Shown here: positions 35,341 through 43,846 of the stretch, in pieces
Position numbering within the stretch: the stretch's first letter is position 1
Layout: every line of letters begins with the position of its first letter
Assembly (NCBI RefSeq): GCF_003056405.1
Contig: NZ_PYVZ01000007.1
Span: forward strand, 62,001 to 126,000
Source: Devosia indica
GTDB lineage: Bacteria > Pseudomonadota > Alphaproteobacteria > Rhizobiales > Devosiaceae
DNA: 64,000 nt
Reading direction: 5' to 3'
Translations under genes and position numbers: made by a program
Notes under the pieces: generated by a model
The model's input: the letters and a program-made list of their open reading frames with translations, nothing else
Told to the model about the DNA's origin: nothing
Database searches by the model: none

Positions 35341-37641
35341 ATGTCCGACGCCGATACCCTTCCACCGCCAGACGATCACCGCATTGTCGATCTCAAGCAG
35401 GCGCTTGAAGAGCGGTATCTGAGCTACGCCCTGTCGACCATCACCCAGCGCGCCCTGCCGGACGCGCGCGACGGCCTCAAGCCCGTGCATCGCCGCATCA
35501 TCCACGCCATGCGCCTTCTGCGGCTCGATCCGAACCAGGGCTACAAGAAATCCGCCCGCATCGTCGGTGACGTGATCGGTAAGTTCCACCCCCATGGTGA
35601 CCAGTCGATCTATGACGCCCTGGTACGCCTGGCCCAGGACTTCGCCCTGCGCTATCCCCTGGTCGACGGCCAGGGCAATTTCGGCAATATCGACGGCGAT
35701 AGCGCGGCGGCCATGCGCTACACCGAAAGCCGCATGACCGAGGTGGCGACGCGCCTTCTCGAAGGCATAACCGAGAACGCAATCGACTTCAGGCCGACCT
35801 ATGACGGTGAAGACGAGGAGCCGGTGGTGCTTCCGTCCAATTTCCCCAACCTGCTCGCCAATGGCTCGACCGGCATTGCGGTGGGCATGGCGACCTCGGT
35901 GCCGCCGCACAATCTGGTTGAGCTGTGCAATGCCGCGCTCAAGCTGATCCACAACCCAGCCGCCACCACCGAGGAACTGGTCCACGCTGATCTGTCAGCG
36001 CCGCCCAGCATGGACGATCTGATCCGGGGGCCGGATTTCCCGACCGGCGGACAACTCGTCGAAAGCCGCGCTTCGATCGTTCAATCCTATGAAACCGGTC
36101 GCGGCGCCTTCCGCCATCGCGCCATCTGGGAAAAGGAAGAAAAGGGCAGGGGCGTCTACCAGATCGTCATCACCCAGATTCCCTATGGCGTGCAGAAATC
36201 GCGGCTGGTCGAAAAGATCGCCGAACTGCTGCTGGCCAAGAAGCTCCCGCTTCTCAAGGACGTGCGCGACGAAAGCTCGGACGATATCCGCCTCGTCCTC
36301 GAACCGCGCGCCGGCACGGTCGATGCGGTTATCCTCATGGAGCAGCTCTTCAAGCTCACCGAGCTTGAGCTGCGCTTCAGCCTCAATCTCAATGTCCTCG
36401 ATCACGGCACGACACCCCGGGTGATGAGCCTGGCCGATGCACTGCGCGCCTGGCTAGATCACCGCAAGGAAGTGCTGGTGCGCCGCTCCCAGCACCGGCT
36501 TGAGCAGATCGCCAACCGCCTCGAGGTTCTCGAAGGCTACATCATTGCCTATCTCAACCTCGATGAGGTGATCCGTATCATCCGCGAGGAGGATGATGCC
36601 AAGGCAAGCCTGATTGCGGCGTTCGATCTGACGGACAACCAGGCCGAAGCCATCCTCAACATGCGCCTGCGATCCTTGCGCAAGCTGGAGGAGCTCGAGC
36701 TTCGCAAGGAGCACACAACCCTCACCGAGGAAAAGGGCAAGCTCGAAACGCTGCTCGCCTCCGACAAGCGCCAATGGGGCGAAATCGCCAAGCAGGTCGA
36801 GACCCTCAAGAAGGCCTATCCCCTGTTTGAGGCCGATGGCACCACCCCGCATCCTCTGGGCGCGCGGCGTACCATTTTCGGTTCGGCCCCGGCCGCCGAC
36901 GCTGCCGAAGTGTTCGAGGCCATGATCGAGCGCGAACCGATCACCGTTATTCTTTCGGAAAAGGGCTGGATTCGCGCGCCCAAGGGCCACAACGCACCGG
37001 CTGATGAGAAGAGCTTCAAGGCTGGCGACCGCCTCAAGCTGGCCTTCAACTGCGAAACCACCGACAAGCTCCTCATCCTCACCACTGGTGGCAAGGTCTT
37101 TACGCTCGGCGCCGACAAGCTGCCTGGCGGCCGAGGGCAGGGCGAACCGGTGCGCATCATGGTCGATATCGAGGAGGGGCAGGACATTGTCGACCTCTTC
37201 GTCTATTCGCCCGGCAAGCAGCGCATCGTGGCCTCTTCGGCCGGCTATGGTTTCGTCGTCAAGGAAGACGATCTGATCGCCAATACCCGCAAGGGCAAGC
37301 AGATCCTCAACGTCTCGCTGCCTGACGAGGCCCGCCTGATCGTGCCCTGCGATGGCGACCGCGTTGCCGTCATCGGACAGAACCGCAAGCTGCTTGTCTT
37401 CCCGCTGAGCCAGCTCGCCGCCATGGCGCGCGGCAAGGGCGTGCGTCTGCAGCGCTATAAGGATGGTGGCATCTCCGACATCAAGACCTTCTACGCCGCC
37501 GATGGCCTGACCTGGACGGACAGCTCCGGCCGCACCTATTCCAAGCCCACCGAGGAACTGGTCGACTGGCTCGGCGACCGCGCCACCGCCGGCCGCCAGC
37601 CCCCCACCGGCTTCCCACGGAACAATAAGTTCAAGGGCTAA
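35341..37641 (+). CDS. parC: DNA topoisomerase IV subunit A
   Basis: A 766-residue type IIA topoisomerase subunit that decatenates daughter chromosomes with ParE. The start region is [28 protein letters not shown]. The quinolone region is [22 protein letters not shown], and the catalytic tyrosine is in [12 protein letters not shown] coiled-coil tower and a C-terminal beta-pinwheel domain follow ([32 protein letters not shown]). The length and a C-terminus without a GyrA box (QRRGGKG) favour ParC over GyrA. Confidence 0.95.
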   Translation: MSDADTLPPPDDHRIVDLKQALEERYLSYALSTITQRALPDARDGLKPVHRRIIHAMRLLRLDPNQGYKKSARIVGDVIGKFHPHGDQSIYDALVRLAQDFALRYPLVDGQGNFGNIDGDSAAAMRYTESRMTEVATRLLEGITENAIDFRPTYDGEDEEPVVLPSNFPNLLANGSTGIAVGMATSVPPHNLVELCNAALKLIHNPAATTEELVHADLSAPPSMDDLIRGPDFPTGGQLVESRASIVQSYETGRGAFRHRAIWEKEEKGRGVYQIVITQIPYGVQKSRLVEKIAELLLAKKLPLLKDVRDESSDDIRLVLEPRAGTVDAVILMEQLFKLTELELRFSLNLNVLDHGTTPRVMSLADALRAWLDHRKEVLVRRSQHRLEQIANRLEVLEGYIIAYLNLDEVIRIIREEDDAKASLIAAFDLTDNQAEAILNMRLRSLRKLEELELRKEHTTLTEEKGKLETLLASDKRQWGEIAKQVETLKKAYPLFEADGTTPHPLGARRTIFGSAPAADAAEVFEAMIEREPITVILSEKGWIRAPKGHNAPADEKSFKAGDRLKLAFNCETTDKLLILTTGGKVFTLGADKLPGGRGQGEPVRIMVDIEEGQDIVDLFVYSPGKQRIVASSAGYGFVVKEDDLIANTRKGKQILNVSLPDEARLIVPCDGDRVAVIGQNRKLLVFPLSQLAAMARGKGVRLQRYKDGGISDIKTFYAADGLTWTDSSGRTYSKPTEELVDWLGDRATAGRQPPTGFPRNNKFKG

Positions 37642-37700
37642 GGGATTCTGTGGACTCGATACTTTCCGTTGAGCCTGAAGGGTGCGCAGTCCAGTCATCT

Positions 37701-37790
37701 CACCCTCATTCCCTCCCCCTTGAGGGGAGGGAAGCGAGATAGGACCTAGCTTAGGCTAAGTCCGTTGAATCGAGCAGGGTGGGGGTGTCG
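37701..37790. repeat. Extragenic palindromic repeat, copy 2
   Basis: CACCCTCATTCC... and ...GCAGGGTGGGGGTG flank an inner hairpin CCCTCCCC-CTTGA-GGGGAGGG. The design matches 20292-20367. The middle is longer here and contains the imperfect palindrome CCTAGCTTAGGCTAAG. Confidence 0.6.
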
Positions 37791-37827
37791 GTCTTTCAAC
37801 GTGCTCGTACGCAAGAAAGAAAGCAGC

Positions 37828-38136
37828 ATGATCCGCCACATCGTCCTCCTCCGCTTCCGCGCCGAAACCACCGCCGCGGAAAAATCCACGATCTACGCGG
37901 ACCTTGAATCTCTACGTGAACTTGTCCCCGGCTTCCTGGGCATGAGCTATGGTGCCAATGCATCCCCCGAAGGACTGCATCAGGGATATACCGAGGGCTT
38001 CACCATGGATTTTGCCGACGAGGCGGCACGCGACGCCTATCTCGAACACCCAGCACACAAGGCGGCAGGCGGGCGCATGGTCGCAGCGCTCGAGGGCGGA
38101 CGCGACGGACTGATCGTGTTCGATATGGTGGTGTGA
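37828..38136 (+). CDS. Dabb (stress-responsive A/B barrel) domain protein
   Basis: A 102-residue single-domain protein: MIRHIVLLRFRAETT, then ELVPGFLGMSYGANASPEG, then FTMDFADEAARDAYLEHPAHKAA and GLIVFDMVV. This is the dimeric ferredoxin-like Dabb fold (PF07876). Members are small enzymes or binding proteins of mostly unknown substrate. ATG at 37828 is chosen by domain fit. It ends 4 nt from the convergent bpt gene. Confidence 0.87.
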   Translation: MIRHIVLLRFRAETTAAEKSTIYADLESLRELVPGFLGMSYGANASPEGLHQGYTEGFTMDFADEAARDAYLEHPAHKAAGGRMVAALEGGRDGLIVFDMVV

Positions 38137-38140
38137 GGCG

Positions 38141-38875
38141 CTATTCTTCCAGGCGCATCCAGCCCAGCGAGCCGCGTTGCACCTCAAGGGGGCGATAGTC
38201 GCCCTTATAGGCCATTTTGGGCGAGTCCTTCACCCAATAGCCGAGATAGACATAGCTGAGGCCAGCCGAACGGACCTGGTTGATATGATCGAGGATGAGG
38301 AAGGTGCCCAAGCTGCGCTGGGCCATGTCCGGATCATAGAAGGAATAGACCATGGACAGCCCGTCGGGCATCACATCGGTCAGCGCCACGGCCACCAGCG
38401 GCTGGTCAGGCAGGTCGCGCAGGCGATATTCCACCAGCACCGATTGCACCGGTGTATCCTCGACCATGTATTCATAGTCCTGGTAGCTCATCTGCGTCAT
38501 GCCACCGCCCGAATGGCGGGCGTCGAGATAGCGCTTGAACAATTCATATTGCTCGATCGTCGCGACGGTCGGTTGCACGGCAATCGCAATATCGGCATTT
38601 GCCTTGTTAACGCGGCGAAAGCGCTTGTTCGGCGCAAATTCCTGCGCCACGATCCGCACCGACTGGCAGGAATTGCAGCCCTCACAGGCGGGTCGGTAGA
38701 TCAGGTTCTGGCTGCGGCGGAACCCGTTATCGCTGAGCAATTGGTGCAGCATCGACGCCCGCCGCCCGCTCAGATGGGTGAACAGCTTGCGCTCCATCTT
38801 CCCGGGAAGATAGGGGCATGGCATCGCTGCGGTGAGAAAGAGCTGGGTTGTTTCCGGCGTCTGGTCGGTCATCAC
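38141..38875 (-). CDS. bpt: Aspartate/glutamate leucyl(arginyl)-tRNA-protein transferase
   Basis: A 244-residue N-degron enzyme of the ATE/Bpt family. The N-terminal CPYLPGKMERKLFTHLSG and the cysteine-rich RPACEGCNSCQSVRI are characteristic. The GNAT-like C-terminal half has YEYMVEDTPVQSVLVEYR, SMVYSFYDPDMAQRSLGTFLILDHI and YVYLGYWVKDSPKMAYK. It adds Leu to N-terminal Asp/Glu, marking proteins for ClpAP. Two start ATGs are adjacent (38875 and 38872). Confidence 0.93.
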   Translation of the reverse strand: MMTDQTPETTQLFLTAAMPCPYLPGKMERKLFTHLSGRRASMLHQLLSDNGFRRSQNLIYRPACEGCNSCQSVRIVAQEFAPNKRFRRVNKANADIAIAVQPTVATIEQYELFKRYLDARHSGGGMTQMSYQDYEYMVEDTPVQSVLVEYRLRDLPDQPLVAVALTDVMPDGLSMVYSFYDPDMAQRSLGTFLILDHINQVRSAGLSYVYLGYWVKDSPKMAYKGDYRPLEVQRGSLGWMRLEE

Positions 38876-38933
38876 AGACCTATCGATGCATATTGGGTCA
38901 GATTAGCAGCTTTCCAGCCCCGCAAGCAACGCC

Positions 38934-39464
38934 TCACTCGCCACCGTGATAGGCATCCTGCTCGGACATGCGATGACGCTGCCAATGCCGCATCATCGGC
39001 GAGCGGCGCACCATGAGCGTGCCCATGATGAAGTCGTGGATCATCTGCCGGCGGGGCGTAAACAGGGCGAACAGCAGCGTCACCGGCCAGCAGATCCATA
39101 TCGTGATCCAGAACACCAGTGCATGCAAGATCGCCATCCAGCCATCCAGCGGCTGGCCTCGCGTCGGGGTCAGCACGATATCCATCATCTGCATGCCCAC
39201 CGTGGCCCGGCGATGCGACCCCAGCGTGGCGGCGTAGTAGAGAATGATGGCAGCCGGCACCGCAATGACCAGAGAAACCCAGGCCAGCCCGAAGGTGAAG
39301 AACCCCAGGATCGCGCCCACCACACTGATCGCCAGTACCAGGAACGACATCAGGATCACATCGATGATGTAAGCCGTAGCGCGCCGGGTCAGCAGCCCGT
39401 CGAACAATTCGGGGGCAGTGGAAGGATCGGGCAGATGGGGGCGGGCAGCGGCGTCCTGTGTCAT
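38934..39464 (-). CDS. RDD family membrane protein
   Basis: A 176-residue membrane protein. The RDD signature is seen as LLTRRATAYIIDVILMSFLVLA; the Arg and Asp of the family are present. Three further hydrophobic segments include LGFFTFGLAWVSLVIAVPAAIILYYAATLG and ALVFWITIWICWPVTLLFALFTP. Function is unknown; some members are ion exchangers. ATG at 39464 is favoured but lacks a clear ribosome-binding site; an ATG at 39512 is the alternative. Confidence 0.8.
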   Translation of the reverse strand: MTQDAAARPHLPDPSTAPELFDGLLTRRATAYIIDVILMSFLVLAISVVGAILGFFTFGLAWVSLVIAVPAAIILYYAATLGSHRRATVGMQMMDIVLTPTRGQPLDGWMAILHALVFWITIWICWPVTLLFALFTPRRQMIHDFIMGTLMVRRSPMMRHWQRHRMSEQDAYHGGE

Positions 39465-39527
39465 GCAGCACACATTGTCACGCGCTGCACGGCTTGCAAG
39501 AGGGGTGGGCACATAATTGTGACCGGA

Positions 39528-40541
39528 TCAGCCCCCCAGCTTCCGAGCCATCTCCAGTGCATAATAGGTCAGAATGCCGTTGGCCCCAGCCCGCTTGAAC
39601 GCCCAGAGGCTTTCCAGCACCGCCGCATCGCGATTGATCGCCCCGGCCGCGCCGGCCATCTCGATCATCGCGTATTCCCCGCTCACCTGGTAGGCGTAGA
39701 TCGGCACATTGAAGGCATCGCGGGCGCGCCGGATGACGTCGAGATAGGGCACGCCGGGCTTGATCATCACGCTGTCCGCGCCCTCGGCAATATCCTGCTC
39801 GATCTCGCGCATGGCCTCGTCGGAATTGGCATAGTCCATCTGATAGGTGCGTTTGTCGCCCTTGAGCCGGCTCCCAGACCCGACCGCTTCCCGGAACGGG
39901 CCATAGAAGCAGGATGCATATTTGGCGGCGTAAGACATGATCTGCACGCGTTCGAACCCTTCTGCATCGAGTGCCGCCCGGATCGCCGCCACGCGCCCAT
40001 CCATCATGTCGGATGGCGCGATGATGTCGGCCCCGGCCCGCGCCTGCACCAGCGCCGATTTGACCATCACCGCGACCGTCTCGTCATTGAGGATTTCGCC
40101 GTCCCGCACCAGCCCATCCTGGCCATCGCTCGAATACTCGTCCAGCGCCACATCGGCGATCAGGCCAATCTCTGGCACGGCCTGTTTGATGGCGCTCAAG
40201 GCACGGCACATCAGACTGTCCGGATTGTGGGCCTCGGCGCCGTTCTCGCTGCGCAGGTGGTCGGGCGTATTGGGGAAGATCGCCAGCGCAGGAATACCGG
40301 CATCGTGAGCCTGCCGGGCGGCCTCGACCATCAGGTCGATGGACAGCCGCTCCACTCCCGGCATGGTCTTGATCTGGGTCGTCTCGTTCTGTCCCTCGAT
40401 AACAAAGAGCGGCCAAATCAGGTCGCGGGGCAGCAATTCGGTCTCGCGCACCATGGCCCGGCTCCAGTCGGATTGCCGCAGCCGGCGCAGCCGTCGCCCT
40501 GCCAGAAAGGACATGTCGTGCTTGGGCCAGTTCTGGGTCAT
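39528..40541 (-). CDS. hemB: Delta-aminolevulinic acid dehydratase (porphobilinogen synthase)
   Basis: A 337-residue heme-pathway enzyme that joins two ALA molecules. The Schiff-base lysines are in SYAAKYASCFYGPFREA and SVMIKPGVPYLDVI. The metal-site region reads DVALDEYSSDGQDGL with Asp/Ala in place of the cysteine triad, so this is the Mg-dependent rather than the Zn-dependent type. Divergent from the DUF6163/ldtR genes. Confidence 0.96.
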   Translation of the reverse strand: MTQNWPKHDMSFLAGRRLRRLRQSDWSRAMVRETELLPRDLIWPLFVIEGQNETTQIKTMPGVERLSIDLMVEAARQAHDAGIPALAIFPNTPDHLRSENGAEAHNPDSLMCRALSAIKQAVPEIGLIADVALDEYSSDGQDGLVRDGEILNDETVAVMVKSALVQARAGADIIAPSDMMDGRVAAIRAALDAEGFERVQIMSYAAKYASCFYGPFREAVGSGSRLKGDKRTYQMDYANSDEAMREIEQDIAEGADSVMIKPGVPYLDVIRRARDAFNVPIYAYQVSGEYAMIEMAGAAGAINRDAAVLESLWAFKRAGANGILTYYALEMARKLGG

Positions 40542-40635
40542 CGGGACTCTCCTTGTCGGGGACTAGTTACCAGCGCGCGCCTGCCGCTCCAAGCCACTGC
40601 TTGTCGCAGCCCGATTGGCAGAGTATCAAACCGCC

Positions 40636-41022
40636 ATGCTGTTTCAGGCCCCAAATTTCTCGCTCTATGTCCGCGTTGTCGCCATCCTGGCGTTGATCCT
40701 GGGATTGAGCGATGCATCGCGGCTCCTCGGCATCAACCTGGGGGCCCAGAGCCCGATTACGGCCATGGGTTTTTCCGCCTTCGCGTTTCTTGCCGTGTTT
40801 TGCCTCGCCAAGCTTTTCGCGGCCGTAGGCTTGTGGATCAAGGCAAGCTGGGGCGCCGTGCTGCTGGTTGGTGTCACGACGCTGGAACTGGGGCTTTACC
40901 TCTCTGGCAGTCCCGATGTCCGAATGAGCCTGTTGGGCTTTGGCGTGCGTCTCGTGCTGCTGGCAGCCATCATTCTGATCTTCGGCCTGAGCCTGCGCTT
41001 TGCCAGGGCACAGGCCGATTGA
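40636..41022 (+). CDS. DUF6163-like membrane protein
   Basis: A 128-residue protein with four hydrophobic segments (VVAILALILGLSDASRLLGI, GFSAFAFLAVFCLAKLFAAVGLWI, WGAVLLVGVTTLELGLYL, LGFGVRLVLLAAIILIFGLSL). Small membrane proteins of this type (DUF6163) occur next to ldtR in Hyphomicrobiales. ATG at 40636 is chosen; an in-frame TTG at 40615 is possible. Function unknown; the neighbours suggest cell-envelope maintenance. Confidence 0.72.
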   Translation: MLFQAPNFSLYVRVVAILALILGLSDASRLLGINLGAQSPITAMGFSAFAFLAVFCLAKLFAAVGLWIKASWGAVLLVGVTTLELGLYLSGSPDVRMSLLGFGVRLVLLAAIILIFGLSLRFARAQAD

Positions 41023-41101
41023 AGGCAAGCCGGCAAGGTGTAGCCGTCCCCGTTAACACTCGGGAATGGTTACAATTTTCTCACCCAAGGTAAGGCGCCA
41101 T

Positions 41102-41153
41102 TAAGCCAAATTCTCATTGCATTCCAGTAACATAGTTTTAAGCGTATGGCTTA
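41102..41153. promoter_or_regulatory. Spaced inverted repeat upstream of ldtR
   Basis: TAAGCCA (41102-41108) and TGGCTTA (41147-41153) are perfect inverted copies 38 nt apart in the AT-rich ldtR promoter region. They could be paired operator half-sites for LdtR autoregulation. Inference only. Confidence 0.3.
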
Positions 41154-41230
41154 GGGCGATCTTAGTCGGGTCGCCGTAGTTTGGCCCCATCAGATGCGAA
41201 AAATCGCACGTTGAAAACAGTGAGGCAAAA

Positions 41231-41740
41231 ATGGCAATCAAGTCGAACGCGGCCGAGGCGCTCAACCCGGAACGTAGTGAAGGTCTCAAACCCCTTTACC
41301 TGGAAGCCGTCTCCCGCGTGGAGCGTCTCCACCGCCGCCTGCTCGATCTGATCAAGGACGAATTCGACCGCATGGGCTGGGACGATATCAACCCGGTCCA
41401 GGCGCTGCTGATGTTCAATATCGGCGACGCCGAGCTCACCGCCGGCGAGCTGCGCTCCCGCGGTTACTATCTCGGCTCCAATGTGTCGTACAATCTCAAG
41501 AAGCTGGTCGAGACTGGCTACATTTTCCAGGAGCGTTCGCGCACCGACCGCCGTTCGGTCCGCATCAAGCTCACGCCCAAGGGTGAGGAAGTGGCCGAGG
41601 TGATCGACGAACTTTATGACCGCCACCTGAAATCCATCGATAAGGTCGGTGGCTTGGGCGACGAGGAATTCGACGGCCTGAACAAGGCGCTTGCCCGCCT
41701 CGAACGCTTCTGGGTGGACCAGATTCTCTACAAGCTCTGA
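41231..41740 (+). CDS. ldtR: MarR-family regulator LdtR
   Basis: A 169-residue winged-helix protein. It matches LdtR of rhizobia and Liberibacter by the sequence LKPLYLEAVSRVERLHRRLLDLIKDEFDR and its place upstream of an L,D-transpeptidase gene. The recognition region is LRSRGYYLGSNVSYNLKKLVE and the wing QERSRTDRRSVRIKLTPKG. LdtR proteins control ldtP and osmotic/cell-wall stress genes (family knowledge). The terminator at 41817 separates it from ldtP. Confidence 0.9.
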   Translation: MAIKSNAAEALNPERSEGLKPLYLEAVSRVERLHRRLLDLIKDEFDRMGWDDINPVQALLMFNIGDAELTAGELRSRGYYLGSNVSYNLKKLVETGYIFQERSRTDRRSVRIKLTPKGEEVAEVIDELYDRHLKSIDKVGGLGDEEFDGLNKALARLERFWVDQILYKL

Positions 41741-41816
41741 TTTTTCCGGCCACAGGGGCCAGGGAAACGAGCGGCAGCTGGTGGCGTGTGTTGCCTCCAT
41801 GCCACAACTGCTGAAC

Positions 41817-41848
41817 AACGCCGGCCGAAAGGCCGGCGTTTCTTATTT
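41817..41848 (+). terminator. ldtR intrinsic terminator
   Basis: AACGCCGGCC (41817-41826) and GGCCGGCGTT (41831-41840) form a perfect 10-bp stem closed by a GAAA tetraloop, followed by TCTTATTT. Confidence 0.92.
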
Positions 41849-42012
41849 GTGCCGCAAAGCGTGGGCAGCGGAGTTACCTGGTTGGAAACCATTTGCTGGC
41901 ATGGCTAAAAATGCCATACGGGGTTCACAAGGCGTTGAGCCAGATTGTGGATCGCGCCGGGGCGGTGCTATCGCCCCACAGGCAGATGGCGGGCGATTTC
42001 TAGGGTGGTTTG

Positions 42013-43266
42013 ATGCGGCTGACGCGACGTAACTTTATCCGGTCCATGGCAGTTGCCGGGGCATCGGCGGCTGTTCCGGCCTGGGCACAGGATTCCTTGT
42101 TCGACATGATGTCGCGAAGCCGCGTCATCAACGAAGCTGATCCGAGCGGCAATACCGCGGCGGCGGCGGCGACCATCGCGACCAACGAGCCGATCCTCTC
42201 CTATGACACGCTGCACAACCTGCAGCTTGCCATCTCCCAATACGAGCCCTTCGTGGCCGCGGGCGGCTGGGAAGAAATCCCCCAGCGCGCCTTCAAGCTT
42301 AATCTGGGCAAGTCTGACCCGGCTGTGGTGCAACTCAAGCGCCGTCTGATTTCCTCAGGGGATATGCCGCTGGTCGAGTTTGCCAGCGATATCTTCGATG
42401 CCGATACCGACCGCGCCGTGCGCGTCTTCCAGGCCCGTCATGGCCTTATTGTCAATGGCTGGATCGACGAGGCGACCTGGTATGCCCTTAACGTGCCGGC
42501 TTCGACCCGGCTGCAGCAGCTCTATCTCAATTATACCCGCGTCCAGAACATGGCGCCCCAGCTCACCGATCGCTATGTGGTGGTGAACATCCCGGCCGCC
42601 ACCATCGAGGCCGTCGGCGGTGGCATGGTCGAACAGCGTCACACGGCGGTGGTTGGCCGCGTTGACCGCGCCACCCCGATCCTTGCCAGCAAGATTCACC
42701 AGGTCAATTTCAATCCCTATTGGCACGTGCCCAAGTCGCTGGTGCGGCAGGATCTCACCAAGTACATGCTGGAAGATCCGCAATATTTGGCCAAGCAGAA
42801 CATCTTCATCTACGACGGCAGCGGCAATACCGTCGATCCGGCGACCATCAACTGGGCCAGCATTACCGATGCCCAGGTGAATTATATGTATCGCCAGGAG
42901 CCTGGTGCCGAGAACTCGATGGGTCATTGTAAGATCAATTTCTACAATCCCTTCGACGTTTACCTGCACGATACGCCATCCAAGGCGCTGTTCGGCGAGA
43001 ACGCCCGTTTCCACTCGTCCGGCTGTGTCCGGGTGGAAGGGGTCAACCAGCTTGTAGCCTGGCTGCTGCGCGACAATGGCGATTGGGATCAGGCCCGCGT
43101 CGACCAGACCTTTGCCTCGCTTGAGCGCAAGGATGTCAGCCTGAGCACGCAGATGCCCATTCACACGACTTACATCACCGCCTGGGCCAACCGCCAGGGC
43201 ACGGTCAGCTTCCGCGACGACGTCTACAATTTTGACGAAGAGGGCAAGGTCAGCTTCACCGCGTGA
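42013..43266 (+). CDS. ldtP: L,D-transpeptidase (YkuD) with peptidoglycan-binding domain
   Basis: A 417-residue exported enzyme. The N-terminus MRLTRRNFIRSMAVAGASAAVPAWA resembles a Tat signal (RRNFIR). A PG_binding_1 domain lies near residues 95-155 (DPAVVQLKRRLI, AVRVFQARHGLIVNGWIDEATW). The YkuD catalytic domain follows, with MGHCKINFYN, YLHDTP and the active-site FHSSGCVRVEG, where Cys is the nucleophile. It makes 3-3 crosslinks or attaches proteins to peptidoglycan. ATG at 42013 follows AGGGTGG; an overlapping TTG at 42010 is less likely. Confidence 0.92.
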   Translation: MRLTRRNFIRSMAVAGASAAVPAWAQDSLFDMMSRSRVINEADPSGNTAAAAATIATNEPILSYDTLHNLQLAISQYEPFVAAGGWEEIPQRAFKLNLGKSDPAVVQLKRRLISSGDMPLVEFASDIFDADTDRAVRVFQARHGLIVNGWIDEATWYALNVPASTRLQQLYLNYTRVQNMAPQLTDRYVVVNIPAATIEAVGGGMVEQRHTAVVGRVDRATPILASKIHQVNFNPYWHVPKSLVRQDLTKYMLEDPQYLAKQNIFIYDGSGNTVDPATINWASITDAQVNYMYRQEPGAENSMGHCKINFYNPFDVYLHDTPSKALFGENARFHSSGCVRVEGVNQLVAWLLRDNGDWDQARVDQTFASLERKDVSLSTQMPIHTTYITAWANRQGTVSFRDDVYNFDEEGKVSFTA

Positions 43267-43366
43267 TTGTCGGGGCGCGCCAATAGTGTGGCCCGGCGCA
43301 TGGCATCGGGCCACGGCTTTTGAATAGCAAGCGACTCCGCTATGATTGGTCCGGAAGTGAGGTGGC

Positions 43367-43579
43367 ATGAGCGCGGGCGACGTTCTGTTTGAGTTTGTCC
43401 AGATGGGACAACAAATGCGCGTTGCCGCGATTGACGAGGCGACCGGCACCGAAGTTGTTGTCATCACGCCGCTCAACGCCACCAAGTTGCAGATGCAGCG
43501 CGTTGCCATGGCCAAGCTCAAACGCAAGCTGGAGCAGGGGACGGCTGCGCCAGCGCCAGTCTCCGGCAAATTTGCCTGA
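43367..43579 (+). CDS. Small conserved alphaproteobacterial protein (DUF6898-like)
   Basis: A 70-residue soluble protein: DVLFEFVQMGQQMRVAAIDEATGTEVVVITPLNATKLQMQRVAMAKLKRKLEQ. It is well formed, with GAGG before the ATG. It resembles the short proteins found upstream of glyA in Hyphomicrobiales, probably DUF6898; that name is from memory. Function unknown. Confidence 0.65.
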   Translation: MSAGDVLFEFVQMGQQMRVAAIDEATGTEVVVITPLNATKLQMQRVAMAKLKRKLEQGTAAPAPVSGKFA

Positions 43580-43630
43580 GCCGGATACTTTTTCCTTTCC
43601 CTCGTTTCCCCGCTGCGGCATAACAGGAGC

Positions 43631-43679
43631 GTTCGCGCGACTGGCGAGAAGAGATGGGGAACCATCGGGGAACGCGAAC
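43631..43679 (+). other. Nested hairpin in the glyA leader
   Basis: GTTCGCG (43631-43637) pairs with CGCGAAC (43673-43679). Inside, GATGG (43653-43657) and CCATC (43662-43666) close a GGAA tetraloop. It lies about 50 nt upstream of a small leader ORF. No known riboswitch consensus is recognised. Confidence 0.5.
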
Positions 43680-43729
43680 CTTTGCAAGAGCCGCTCGCCT
43701 GGGCACCCAACCGCAACCAGGGGAGCCCC

Positions 43730-43846
43730 ATGCGTTTCTCAATCCTATCCACACATTATTACTGGCCTTGGAATCGCGATTTGTCACGTGATAAAGCCCT
43801 TCCCACGCCGACCCACTCGATCGTCAACGAGGTAACCGCCCGATGA
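43730..43846 (+). CDS. 38-codon upstream ORF coupled to glyA
   Basis: ATG at 43730 is preceded by GGGGAG 4 nt away, the best ribosome-binding site in the region. The frame runs 38 codons and ends at a TGA that overlaps the glyA ATG (ATGA). The peptide is basic and aromatic near its N-terminus (HYYWPWNR) with no membrane segment. It could be a regulatory leader peptide or simply a coupling ORF; no family is recognised. Confidence 0.45.
   Translation: MRFSILSTHYYWPWNRDLSRDKALPTPTHSIVNEVTAR

Noticed and set aside
38946..41093. A 715-codon plus-strand frame across RDD, hemB and DUF6163
   Set aside because: It is antisense to two well-supported genes and runs across intergenic DNA. The protein is His/Arg/Pro-rich with no fold, as expected of a high-GC shadow frame.
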